8,167 nucleotides of DNA from an uncultured Roseateles sp. (GTDB lineage: Bacteria > Pseudomonadota > Gammaproteobacteria > Burkholderiales > Burkholderiaceae): positions 1 to 8,167 of the forward strand of contig CAMLKW010000200.1 of assembly GCA_946480605.1 (NCBI GenBank). The letters run 5' to 3'. The translations under genes were made by a program, and so were the position numbers. Shown in pieces: positions 1 through 5,578 of the stretch. Position 1 is the stretch's first letter; every line of letters starts with the position of its first letter. Under the pieces are notes generated by a model. The model searched no databases and was not told the origin of the DNA. It was given only the letters and a program-made list of their open reading frames with translations.

Positions 1-623
1 TCGACCCCGACCAGGGCGTGCGCCTGGTGAGCTACGCCATGCACTGGATCAAGGCCGAGATCCACGAGTACATCCTGAAGAACTGGCGCATGGTCAAGGT
101 CGCGACGACCAAGGCCCAGCGCAAGCTGTTCTTCAACCTGCGCTCGATGAAGCACCAGATGAAGGCCGATCAGGCCGACGGCCAGACGCATCGCAATACG
201 CTCAGCGAGGCCGAGGTGGCCCATGTCGCCCGCGAACTGAACGTGAAACGCGAAGAAGTGCTGGAGATGGAGACCCGCCTGTCGGGCGGCGACGTGGCCC
301 TGGAACCGCAGACCGACGACGACGGCGAGAGCTTCGCTCCCATCGCCTACCTGGCGGATGACAGCCACGAACCCACGCGCGTCATCGAGTCCCGCTCGCG
401 CGATGCGCTGGCCGGCGACGGCATCCAGCGCGCGCTGGACGTGCTGGACCCGCGCAGCCGCCGCATCGTCGAGGAGCGCTGGCTGAAGGTCAACGACGAC
501 ACCTCAGGCGGCATGACGCTGCACGAACTGGCGGCGGAGTACGGCGTGTCGGCCGAGCGCATCCGCCAGATCGAGGTGGCGGCGATGAAGAAGATGAAGA
601 AGGCGCTGACCGAGGCCGCCTGA
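1..623 (+). CDS. rpoH: RNA polymerase heat-shock sigma factor RpoH (sigma-32), 5' end outside window
   Basis: The frame is open from base 3 and ends in TGA at 621-623. The 206 visible residues are the C-terminal two-thirds of a sigma-32 protein; the true start lies left of the window, and the GTG at 18 is an internal Val codon. The first residues (DPDQGVRLVSYAMHWIKAEI) are sigma-70 family region 2.3/2.4, which melts and reads the -10 element. The RpoH box QRKLFFNLR, diagnostic for sigma-32 and linked to core binding and proteolytic control, is encoded at 117-143. Region 4.2 near the end (LHELAAEYGVSAERIRQIE) is the helix-turn-helix for the -35 element, followed by a Lys-rich tail. The product directs core RNA polymerase to heat-shock promoters in the cytoplasm. 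The gene converges on the oxidase assembly block and shares a hairpin terminator with it. No functional link to the oxidase genes is implied by the sequence. Confidence 0.97.
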   Translation, partial: DPDQGVRLVSYAMHWIKAEIHEYILKNWRMVKVATTKAQRKLFFNLRSMKHQMKADQADGQTHRNTLSEAEVAHVARELNVKREEVLEMETRLSGGDVALEPQTDDDGESFAPIAYLADDSHEPTRVIESRSRDALAGDGIQRALDVLDPRSRRIVEERWLKVNDDTSGGMTLHELAAEYGVSAERIRQIEVAAMKKMKKALTEAA

Positions 624-645
624 GCGCCATCGAGCGACCCTATGC

Positions 646-669
646 AAAAGGCCCCTCACGGGGCCTTTT
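646..669. terminator. Bidirectional intrinsic terminator between rpoH and the skp-like gene
   Basis: The arms AAAAGGCCCC (646-655) and GGGGCCTTTT (660-669) form a perfect 10-bp stem with a 4-nt TCAC loop. A T-run (666-670) follows on the + strand, and the A-run at 646-649 supplies a U-tract on the - strand. It lies 22 nt after the rpoH stop and 39 nt after the stop of the leftward skp-like gene, so it can end both convergent transcripts. Confidence 0.9.
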
Positions 670-708
670 TCGTTGGCGGAAACATCACGCAGGTCATGCG
701 CCGCAGGC

Positions 709-1218
709 CTACTTCTGCGCCGCCATCGCGTCGAGCACCCGCTTCGTGATGTCGATAGCCGGGCTGTGCAACTGCGAGTTGTCCTGCAGGATCAGGTCGA
801 ACTTGCCGGCATCGAAGATCTTCTTCACGGCCTTCTCGAACCGGTGCTTCACGAGGCGCTGCTCCTCCTGCTGACGGCGCTCGGCGTCTTCCTGGAACTC
901 GCGCGCCTTGCGCTCCAACTCGCGCCGCTGGGCGGTGAGTTCGCGCGTGCGACGGCTGCGCTCGGCCTCCGAGATCGCCGCCGCTTCCTTGTCCAGCTTG
1001 TCGCTGTCCTCGCGCCAGCGCGCCTCCAGGCGCACCAGCTCGCGGCTGCGGCCATCGAACTCTCGCGCCAGCCGCGCACCGGCGGCCTTGGACGGCGCCG
1101 ACTCCTGCAACACCTGCTGCACGTCGACCAGCCCGATCTTCAGCGGCTGTGCCGACGCCTGCGACAGGACGGCCTGGAGGCCCAGGACGGCGATGGCGAT
1201 GGCGATGGCTCTTTTCAT
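709..1218 (-). CDS. Skp/OmpH-family periplasmic chaperone-like protein
   Basis: A 169-aa protein, close to the usual Skp length. It has a Sec signal peptide (MKRAIAIAIAVLGLQAVLSQ) with a likely cleavage after ASA at residues 21-23. Next comes a short beta-rich segment (KIGLVDVQQVL), a long charged coiled-coil region at about residues 45-130 rich in Arg, Glu and Lys, and a C-terminal segment (FDLILQDNSQLHSPAIDITK) that matches the end of the OmpH family. Known Skp trimers hold unfolded outer-membrane proteins in the periplasm with their coiled-coil arms. The ATG at 1218 lies 2 nt after the SCO stop (TGA-AG-ATG). The only nearby SD-like AGGA is about 13 nt upstream, so translation is probably coupled to SCO. 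Canonical skp normally sits between bamA and lpxD, so this copy is probably a paralogue; hence no gene symbol. TAG stop at 711-709. Confidence 0.85.
   Translation of the reverse strand: MKRAIAIAIAVLGLQAVLSQASAQPLKIGLVDVQQVLQESAPSKAAGARLAREFDGRSRELVRLEARWREDSDKLDKEAAAISEAERSRRTRELTAQRRELERKAREFQEDAERRQQEEQRLVKHRFEKAVKKIFDAGKFDLILQDNSQLHSPAIDITKRVLDAMAAQK
1189..1206. repeat. Three tandem copies of GGCGAT in the skp-like signal peptide
   Basis: GGCGAT is repeated three times without interruption. On the coding (-) strand this reads ATCGCC three times, giving the alternating Ile-Ala run in the hydrophobic core of the signal peptide. A change in copy number would keep the frame and shift signal length by two residues. 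It may simply be codon preference. Confidence 0.6.
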
Positions 1219-1220
1219 CT

Positions 1221-1829
1221 TCAGAGCGATTTCCTGGCTTCCGCCAGCAGCAGCTTGATGTCGTCGGCGACGGGCTGGGCGCCCGAGCCGTAGCGGGCGT
1301 AGACGCGCACCCGGCCCTCGGTGTCGAAGATGAAGCTGGCGGCCGTGTGGTCCATGGTGTAGCTCTCGGGCGTCTTGCCCGGCACCTTGGCGTAGAAGAC
1401 CTTGAACTCCTTGGCGGCGGCCTTGGTCTGCTCGTCGCTGCCGCGCAGGCCCACGAAGCCGGGGTCGAAGCTGGCCAGGTAGGCCTTCAGCAGCGCGGCC
1501 GTGTCGCGCTCGGGATCGACCGTGACGAACACGCCCTGCACCTTGTCGCCGTCGGCGCCCAGCGAACGCTTAACCTCGGCGACCTCAGCCATGGTCGTCG
1601 GGCAGACGTCCGGGCACTGCGTGTAGCCGAAGAAGACCACCACCACCTTGCCCTTGAAGTCGGCCAGCGAACGGGCGCGGCCGTCCTGGTCGGTCAGGTT
1701 CAGCGTTCGTGCGTACTCGGCGCCGGTCAGGTCTATGCCCTTGAAGGCGGGCTTGTCCGGCGCGGCCTGCTGGCAGCCGGCCAGCGCGAGCGCGGTCATT
1801 GCGGCGAGGGCGAGGCGACGTGTGCTCAT
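1221..1829 (-). CDS. SCO1/SenC family copper chaperone lipoprotein for cytochrome oxidase CuA
   Basis: A 202-aa protein. It starts with a lipoprotein signal whose lipobox LALAGC puts the lipidated Cys at residue 19, so the thioredoxin fold is anchored facing the periplasm. The copper ligands of the SCO family are all present: C72 and C76 in CPDVC, and H161 in the DHTAASF segment. The family moves copper to, or reduces the thiols of, the CuA site in oxidase subunit II. The frame stays open upstream to about 2405, but that part lies antisense to nothing useful and inside ctaB in another frame. The ATG at 1829 is chosen because it opens the lipoprotein signal and forms an ATGA overlap with the ctaB stop. 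No SD precedes it (the upstream bases are CCACTACCTCCC), so coupling to ctaB is likely. The skp-like gene follows 2 nt later. Confidence 0.95.
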   Translation of the reverse strand: MSTRRLALAAMTALALAGCQQAAPDKPAFKGIDLTGAEYARTLNLTDQDGRARSLADFKGKVVVVFFGYTQCPDVCPTTMAEVAEVKRSLGADGDKVQGVFVTVDPERDTAALLKAYLASFDPGFVGLRGSDEQTKAAAKEFKVFYAKVPGKTPESYTMDHTAASFIFDTEGRVRVYARYGSGAQPVADDIKLLLAEARKSL

Positions 1830-2731
1830 GGGAGGTAGTGGTCGATCAACAAGGCCGCGAACAGCAGCGACAGATGCCAGATGGAGAACCAGAAGGTCCG
1901 TCGCGCCAGCATCTCCGAATACCCGCGCCACAGCCGGAAGCCATAGCCGCAGAAGCCCAGGCCCAGCACGATGGCGCTGGCGAGGTAGAACCAGCCACTC
2001 ATGCCGGTCAGGAAGGGCAGCAGCGTGGCCGCGAACAGCACCCAGGTGTAGAGCAGGATCTGCAGCCGCGTGTAGTCGTTGCCGTGGGTGACCGGCAGCA
2101 TGGGCAGACCGGCGCGTGCGTAGTCCTCGGCGCGGTACAGCGCCAGCGCCCAGAAGTGCGGCGGCGTCCACAGGAAGATGATGAGGCACAGCAACCAGGC
2201 CTCGAAGCCCACCTCGCCGCGCATGGCCGCCCAGCCCAGCACCGGTGGCATGGCGCCGGAGGCGCCGCCGATGACGATGTTCTGCGGCGTCATCGGCTTG
2301 AGGATGACGGTGTAGATGACGGCGTAGCCGACGAAGGTGGCGAAGGTCAGCCACATGGTCAGCAGGTTCACGTACAGGCCCAGCAGCGCCATGCCGGCCG
2401 CGCACAGCAGCGCCGAGAACGTCAGCGTCTGCGTGCGACTCAGCTCGCCCTTGGCGGTGGCGCGCCAGGCGGTGCGCTTCATGCGCGCGTCGATGCCGTC
2501 CTCGATGAGGCAGTTGAAGGCGGCGGCGGCACCAGCCACCAGCCAGATGCCGGCGATGGCTGCGAGCATGGTCAGTGCCTGCTCAGCACCAGGCAGCCCC
2601 GGCACCGCGAGGGCCATGCCGATGGCGGCGCAGAAGACGATGAGCTGGACGACGCGCGGCTTGGTGAGCTGGTAGAACTGCTGCCAGCGCGGGCTGTGCA
2701 CGAGGGCGCTGGCGGTGGACGTGGAGGCCAT
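1826..2731 (-). CDS. ctaB: Protoheme IX farnesyltransferase (heme O synthase)
   Basis: A 301-aa polytopic UbiA-family membrane protein, equivalent to CyoE/Cox10. It attaches a farnesyl group to heme B to make heme O, the first step to heme A. Visible family motifs are the N-terminal [12 protein letters not shown]; the prenyl-diphosphate site [15 protein letters not shown], with N73, E77 and D81; the second loop [20 protein letters not shown]; and [19 protein letters not shown]. About nine membrane segments alternate with polar loops. The first acidic position is Glu where E. coli CyoE has Asp. Its stop overlaps the SCO start by 4 nt. The ATG at 2731 has no clear SD and lies 78 nt after the ctaA stop, across a GC-hairpin repeat. 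The next gene upstream, ctaA, uses its product. The symbol cyoE is also used for this family. Confidence 0.96.
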   Translation of the reverse strand: MASTSTASALVHSPRWQQFYQLTKPRVVQLIVFCAAIGMALAVPGLPGAEQALTMLAAIAGIWLVAGAAAAFNCLIEDGIDARMKRTAWRATAKGELSRTQTLTFSALLCAAGMALLGLYVNLLTMWLTFATFVGYAVIYTVILKPMTPQNIVIGGASGAMPPVLGWAAMRGEVGFEAWLLCLIIFLWTPPHFWALALYRAEDYARAGLPMLPVTHGNDYTRLQILLYTWVLFAATLLPFLTGMSGWFYLASAIVLGLGFCGYGFRLWRGYSEMLARRTFWFSIWHLSLLFAALLIDHYLP

Positions 2732-2732
2732 G

Positions 2733-2813
2733 TCAGTGGTGCCCGGCCGCCCGAAACCATTGACGCGCCCCCTCGGGGGGCAGTGAACGGCGTGAGCGTG
2801 GGGGCTGGTTCAT
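2733..2813 (-). other. Possible 26-codon reading frame bridging ctaA and ctaB (unproven)
   Basis: ATG at 2813 overlaps the ctaA stop as ATGA, and the frame ends TGA one base before the ctaB ATG (TGA-C-ATG). The peptide begins [16 protein letters not shown] and is basic, with no signal or membrane segment. The spacing is what a real coupled gene would have. However, most of it is the translation of a GC-hairpin intergenic repeat, and the run SLPPEGA is what such repeats encode when read through. It may only carry ribosomes from ctaA to ctaB, or do nothing. Confidence 0.2.
2767..2805. repeat. GC-hairpin intergenic repeat, Burkholderiales type
   Basis: GCCCCC (2767-2772) pairs with GGGGGC (2776-2781) across a 3-nt loop. 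A second GGGGGC lies at 2800-2805, so the C-block has two possible partners. On the - strand the element reads as CCCCCACGCTCACG, then CGTTCACTG, then CCCCCCGAGGGGGC. From memory, this CGCTCAC...GCCCCCCGAGGGGGC pattern is dispersed between genes in many Comamonadaceae-like genomes. No U-tract follows, so it is not a classical terminator. No second copy was seen in this window. Confidence 0.45.
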
Positions 2814-3904
2814 TTCAGGGATTGTTGCGCCTTCAGGCGCGCGAACAAGGTGGTGAGCAGGCCCAGCAGCACGGCCGCGCCGGCGGAGTGCGCCAGGGCT
2901 GCGACGATGGGCCAGTCGAGAACGACATTGGACAGGCCGGAGACCAACTGCCAGAAGGCCACGCCCAGCAGCGCCTGCGACCAGCGCCGTGCGGGCGCCC
3001 GCAGCGCCCAGGCCAGCGCCAGCAACGCCGTCAGCACGACGGCGGCGCCGATGCGGTGGGCCATGTGGATGGCGGCCAGCGCCTCGAAGCCGAGCCAGCC
3101 GCCACCGGCACGCTGGCCCAGCTCGCGCCACAGCTGGAAGCCCTGCGCGAAATCCATCTGCGGCCACCACTGGCCGCCATGGCAGGCGGGGAATTCGTCG
3201 CAGGCCAGCACGGCGTAGTTGGTGCTGACCCAGCCGCCCAGCGCGACTTGCGCCAGAGACAGCAGCAGCACCACCAGCACGGCCGCGCGCAGCCACGGCA
3301 CGACGCGCAGCGGCCTCGGCTCATAGGCCTCGTGCTGCCAGGCCAGCAGCATCAGCAGGCCCAGGCCGAACAGCAGATGCAGCGTGACGATGGCGGGAAA
3401 CAGCTTCATGGTCACGGTGAGCGCGCCGAAGGCGCCCTGCACGCAGACCCAGACGAAGGTCAGCGTGGCCAGCCAAGGCGACGGCGCCCGCTCGCCACCC
3501 TGGCGCTTCAGCCGCCAGCTCAGCACCGTCATCAGCAGGATGAGCAGGCCCACGCCGCTGGCCAGGTAGCGGTGGATCATCTCGACCCAGGCCTTGCCGT
3601 GCGTGACCGGGCCGGTGGGCATGGCGGTCTGTGCGGCCTCGATGTGCTCGCGCGCGCCCAGCGGGCTGGCCGACGCGTAGCAGCCGGGCCAGTCCGGGCA
3701 GCCCAGACCCGAGTCGGTCAGGCGCGTGAACGCGCCGAACACGATGAGGTCGAAGGTCAGGAACAGCGTCAGCAGCGTCAGCGCACGCAGCCGCCCGCTG
3801 GGCGACGCGTCGCGCGAGCGCTGGCGCCACCACAGCAGCGGGCCGATGGCAACCGCACCGCCGATGGCGGCCACCTGGCCCAGGGGCAACAGCAGGTCAG
3901 TCAT
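2810..3904 (-). CDS. ctaA: Heme A synthase (COX15/CtaA family)
   Basis: A 364-aa integral membrane protein with about eight membrane helices. It oxidises the C8 methyl of heme O to the formyl group of heme A. The two-fold pseudo-symmetry of the family is visible. Each half has a Cys pair in an external loop: C69/C75 in GLGCPDWPGC and C235/C241 in LACDEFPAC. Each half also has conserved heme-ligand His residues: H111 in EMIHR and H176 in VTLHLLFG, then H280/H283 in IHMAHR and H339 in ALAHSAG. The ATG at 3904 overlaps the stop of the upstream CxxxC membrane protein as ATGA, which fixes the start. The stop at 2810 also forms an ATGA with a 26-codon reading frame. It lies directly upstream of ctaB, so both heme A enzymes are in one unit. 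Length and motifs are complete. Confidence 0.96.
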   Translation of the reverse strand: MTDLLLPLGQVAAIGGAVAIGPLLWWRQRSRDASPSGRLRALTLLTLFLTFDLIVFGAFTRLTDSGLGCPDWPGCYASASPLGAREHIEAAQTAMPTGPVTHGKAWVEMIHRYLASGVGLLILLMTVLSWRLKRQGGERAPSPWLATLTFVWVCVQGAFGALTVTMKLFPAIVTLHLLFGLGLLMLLAWQHEAYEPRPLRVVPWLRAAVLVVLLLSLAQVALGGWVSTNYAVLACDEFPACHGGQWWPQMDFAQGFQLWRELGQRAGGGWLGFEALAAIHMAHRIGAAVVLTALLALAWALRAPARRWSQALLGVAFWQLVSGLSNVVLDWPIVAALAHSAGAAVLLGLLTTLFARLKAQQSLK

Positions 3905-4602
3905 CGGCCGGCCGGGTCCCAGAAGGCGCTGCTCTTCAGCAGCCGGACGAGATCGGCCTTGAACTTGGTCGGCTCGGGTTCGCCGGGCGCGCGCAGCATC
4001 CAGCGGCCCATGGGGTCGATGACGTAGAAATGCTCGGGCAGCGTCTTGCCCGGCGCGGGCTTGAGCCAGGCGTCCAGCCGGTCCTGCGGCACGCGCAGCA
4101 CCGTGGCCTCGACGCCCTTCTGCAGGACGGCGGCCAGCACCTCGGCACGGACCGGCGCGTCGCCGGGCACCAGCCAGAGCTTGTCGACGCGCTCGCGCTC
4201 CTTGCCCAGCATCTCGCGCAGCTGGCGCTGCACGTAGAGCTGACGCTCGCAGGCGGCGGGGCAGTCAGCGGGCTGCACGACGGCCAGCAGCCACTGGCCG
4301 CGCAACGAGGCCGCGGTCACGGGCCGGCCCTGCAGGTCGGTCAGCGGCAGGTCGGGCGGCATGTCGACCGTGGGCATGATGAGTTCGCCGTAGGCCGAGC
4401 CCCGGGGCTTCACCACGTAGAAGGTGAAGTAGGACGCGATGACGGGCGCAGCGCACATGGCCAGCACCATCAGCATCTTCCAGCGCCCGACGCGCTGCGC
4501 CGAGGGCGCTCGCGGGTCGGGCAGGCTGTGGACCGCGAAGCTCAGCGGCTCAGGCGTGCCGCCGGTTGCGGAGCCGGGGGCGGATGAGTTGGAACCAGAC
4601 AT
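3901..4602 (-). CDS. Uncharacterised membrane-anchored CxxxC (SCO/thioredoxin-like) protein of the oxidase cluster
   Basis: A 233-aa protein with a cytoplasmic N-terminus of about 40 residues, one membrane helix at about 43-64 (MLMVLAMCAAPVIASYFTFY) and a periplasmic domain. That domain looks like a reduced SCO/thioredoxin fold: DLQGRPVTAASLRGQWLLAVV resembles the SCO strand-turn leading to the active site, then C114 and C118 in CPAAC. H191 in LPEHFYVID lies just before the VID-x-x-GR strand, near but not at the SCO ligand-His spacing (5 residues from H to D instead of 8). Genes of this type are, as I recall, common beside SURF1 and ctaA in Burkholderiales but lack a proven role. Copper or thiol handling for the oxidase is an inference. 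The ATG at 4602 overlaps SURF1 by 53 nt and has no SD. The only later in-frame starts are M43/M45 at the helix itself. The stop overlaps the ctaA ATG. Confidence 0.85.
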   Translation of the reverse strand: MSGSNSSAPGSATGGTPEPLSFAVHSLPDPRAPSAQRVGRWKMLMVLAMCAAPVIASYFTFYVVKPRGSAYGELIMPTVDMPPDLPLTDLQGRPVTAASLRGQWLLAVVQPADCPAACERQLYVQRQLREMLGKERERVDKLWLVPGDAPVRAEVLAAVLQKGVEATVLRVPQDRLDAWLKPAPGKTLPEHFYVIDPMGRWMLRAPGEPEPTKFKADLVRLLKSSAFWDPAGR

Positions 4603-5257
4603 AAAGGATGAGGATCAGCGCGCAGAGCGCGAACCATTGGAAGGCATAGCCGTAGTGCTTGTGCAGGCCGAGGTCGGGCGCCGGCCAGTGGCGCAGCAGC
4701 CCGTCGTCGGTGTCGGCGGCGGTCTGCACGACCGTCATGGGCAGCAGCGCGAGGCCGGATTCCTGCGCGAACGCGGCCGGGTCCAGATTCTGCCGGATTG
4801 CCCCGCCCTGCCCGGCGCCCAGCTCGTACAGCCGCGATGGCGCCGCGGCCAACCGCCCCTGGACGCTGATCTCGCCCGCAGGTGTCGTCAGCGGCGGCAG
4901 CCGGGAGCGATCGGCCGCGTCGCGCGGCGCCCAGCCGCGCTGCACGAGGATGGCTTCGCTGCGCCCCGCCAGCTGCAGCGGCGTGACGACGTAGAAGCCG
5001 GCCCGGCCGTCCATTGGTCGATTGTCCAGCCAGACGGTGCGCGACTCGACCCAGCGACCGTGCAGCTCGACGCGGCGGTGCAGTGCGGCAGCGTCCAGCG
5101 CCGCATTGCCCAGCAACGGCTGCCGGGCCTGGGCGTCCATGGCCGCCTGCAGGCCGAGCTTCTGCGCGGCGCGGTCCAGTTGCCACCAGCCCAGGCGCGC
5201 GGTCAGTGCCGCGGCCAGCACGGTCGCCAGCAGCACCAGCCAGCGTCGCGCCCTCAT
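4550..5257 (-). CDS. SURF1 family cytochrome oxidase assembly protein
   Basis: A 235-aa protein with the SURF1 plan: one N-terminal helix (about 6-25), a large periplasmic domain and one C-terminal helix (about 203-225) ending in a basic tail. Family motifs are LGWWQLDR (G23, W25, Q26, R29), VELHGRW, LDNRPMDGRAGFYVVTPL, ILVQRGWAPRD and the C-terminal HYGYAFQWFALC. SURF1 binds heme A and helps place heme a3 in subunit I. The frame is open to 5398, but that stretch is antisense to the DUF2909 gene. The ATG at 5257 sits at the start of the first helix and is preferred. It is the first gene of the downstream assembly unit, since a terminator lies upstream between it and ctaE. A promoter must therefore lie in the 30-nt divergent gap or inside the DUF2909 gene. 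Confidence 0.94.
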   Translation of the reverse strand: MRARRWLVLLATVLAAALTARLGWWQLDRAAQKLGLQAAMDAQARQPLLGNAALDAAALHRRVELHGRWVESRTVWLDNRPMDGRAGFYVVTPLQLAGRSEAILVQRGWAPRDAADRSRLPPLTTPAGEISVQGRLAAAPSRLYELGAGQGGAIRQNLDPAAFAQESGLALLPMTVVQTAADTDDGLLRHWPAPDLGLHKHYGYAFQWFALCALILILYVWFQLIRPRLRNRRHA

Positions 5258-5273
5258 CGCGCCACCCCACGCG

Positions 5274-5279
5274 GATAAT
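5274..5279 (+). promoter_or_regulatory. Candidate -10 box GATAAT for the DUF2909 gene
   Basis: GATAAT matches TATAAT at five of six positions and is the only AT-rich hexamer in the 30-nt gap between the divergent SURF1 and DUF2909 starts. A start about 7 nt downstream would fall near A5286, only 2 nt before the DUF2909 ATG at 5288. No -35 match to TTGACA is seen at 16-18 nt. The complement, CATTAT, matches a -10 box at four of six positions toward SURF1. Confidence 0.3.
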
Positions 5280-5287
5280 GGCGCGAC

Positions 5288-5512
5288 ATGAAATTCCTGT
5301 TCCTGTTCGCCTTCATCGGCATCCTCGGCGCGCTGGGCGCGGCCGGCTTCTTCATGCTGCAGAACGGCCGCAAGGACCGCAGCGACAAGCAGAACCACAT
5401 GGCCCGCGCGCTGGCCGTGCGGGTGGGCGTGTCGGTAGCGCTGTTCCTCGTCATCCTGTTCTGCTGGTGGATGGGCTGGATAGAGCCGACCGGTTTGCCG
5501 CTCAAACGCTGA
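5288..5512 (+). CDS. Twin transmembrane protein, DUF2909 family
   Basis: A 74-aa protein with two membrane helices, at about residues 3-25 and 44-66. They are joined by a charged loop (NGRKDRSDKQNHMARAL), and the protein ends in a short polar tail. This matches the DUF2909 twin-helix proteins found in Burkholderiales oxidase clusters. Its function is unknown; a small accessory role in the inner membrane is inferred from location only. It is the one rightward gene inside the leftward oxidase block: divergent from SURF1 with 30 nt between start codons, and convergent with ctaE across a shared terminator. No SD precedes the ATG (upstream bases GGATAATGGCGCGAC). Confidence 0.9.
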   Translation: MKFLFLFAFIGILGALGAAGFFMLQNGRKDRSDKQNHMARALAVRVGVSVALFLVILFCWWMGWIEPTGLPLKR

Positions 5513-5534
5513 ACTACCGGCTGAGCCCCAGAAA

Positions 5535-5557
5535 AAAGCCCCGCATCGCGGGGCTTT
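5535..5557. terminator. Bidirectional intrinsic terminator between the DUF2909 gene and ctaE
   Basis: AAAGCCCCGC (5535-5544) pairs with GCGGGGCTTT (5548-5557) around a 3-nt ATC loop, giving a perfect 10-bp stem. The A6 run at 5532-5537 gives a U-tract for the leftward ctaE transcript; TTTGCTTTT (5555-5563) serves the rightward DUF2909 transcript. It lies 22 nt from each stop codon. It splits the oxidase block into two transcription units. Confidence 0.9.
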
Positions 5558-5578
5558 GCTTTTGACGGCGGTTGCCGC

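Noticed and set aside
1830..2405. 192-codon upstream extension of the SCO frame
   Set aside because: It runs through ctaB in another frame, is Arg/His-rich nonsense, and would bury the lipoprotein signal that starts at 1829.
2767..2781. Intrinsic terminator between ctaA and ctaB
   Set aside because: The hairpin is strong but has no U-tract on either strand, and ctaB has no evident promoter, so it is treated as a repeat.
2733..3296. 187-codon leftward frame ending just before ctaB
   Set aside because: All but its last 26 codons overlap ctaA in another frame and read as Arg/Ala-rich nonsense; only the terminal part is discussed as a possible short frame.
1799..4027. 742-codon open frame on the + strand
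   Set aside because: It is antisense to SCO, ctaB and ctaA, all of which have complete motifs. Its product is a low-complexity Gln/Arg/Gly/His mixture with no domain, as expected from high-GC third positions on the other strand.
5258..5398. 47-codon upstream extension of SURF1
   Set aside because: It is antisense to the DUF2909 gene, and SURF1 proteins begin near the first membrane helix, as with the ATG at 5257.
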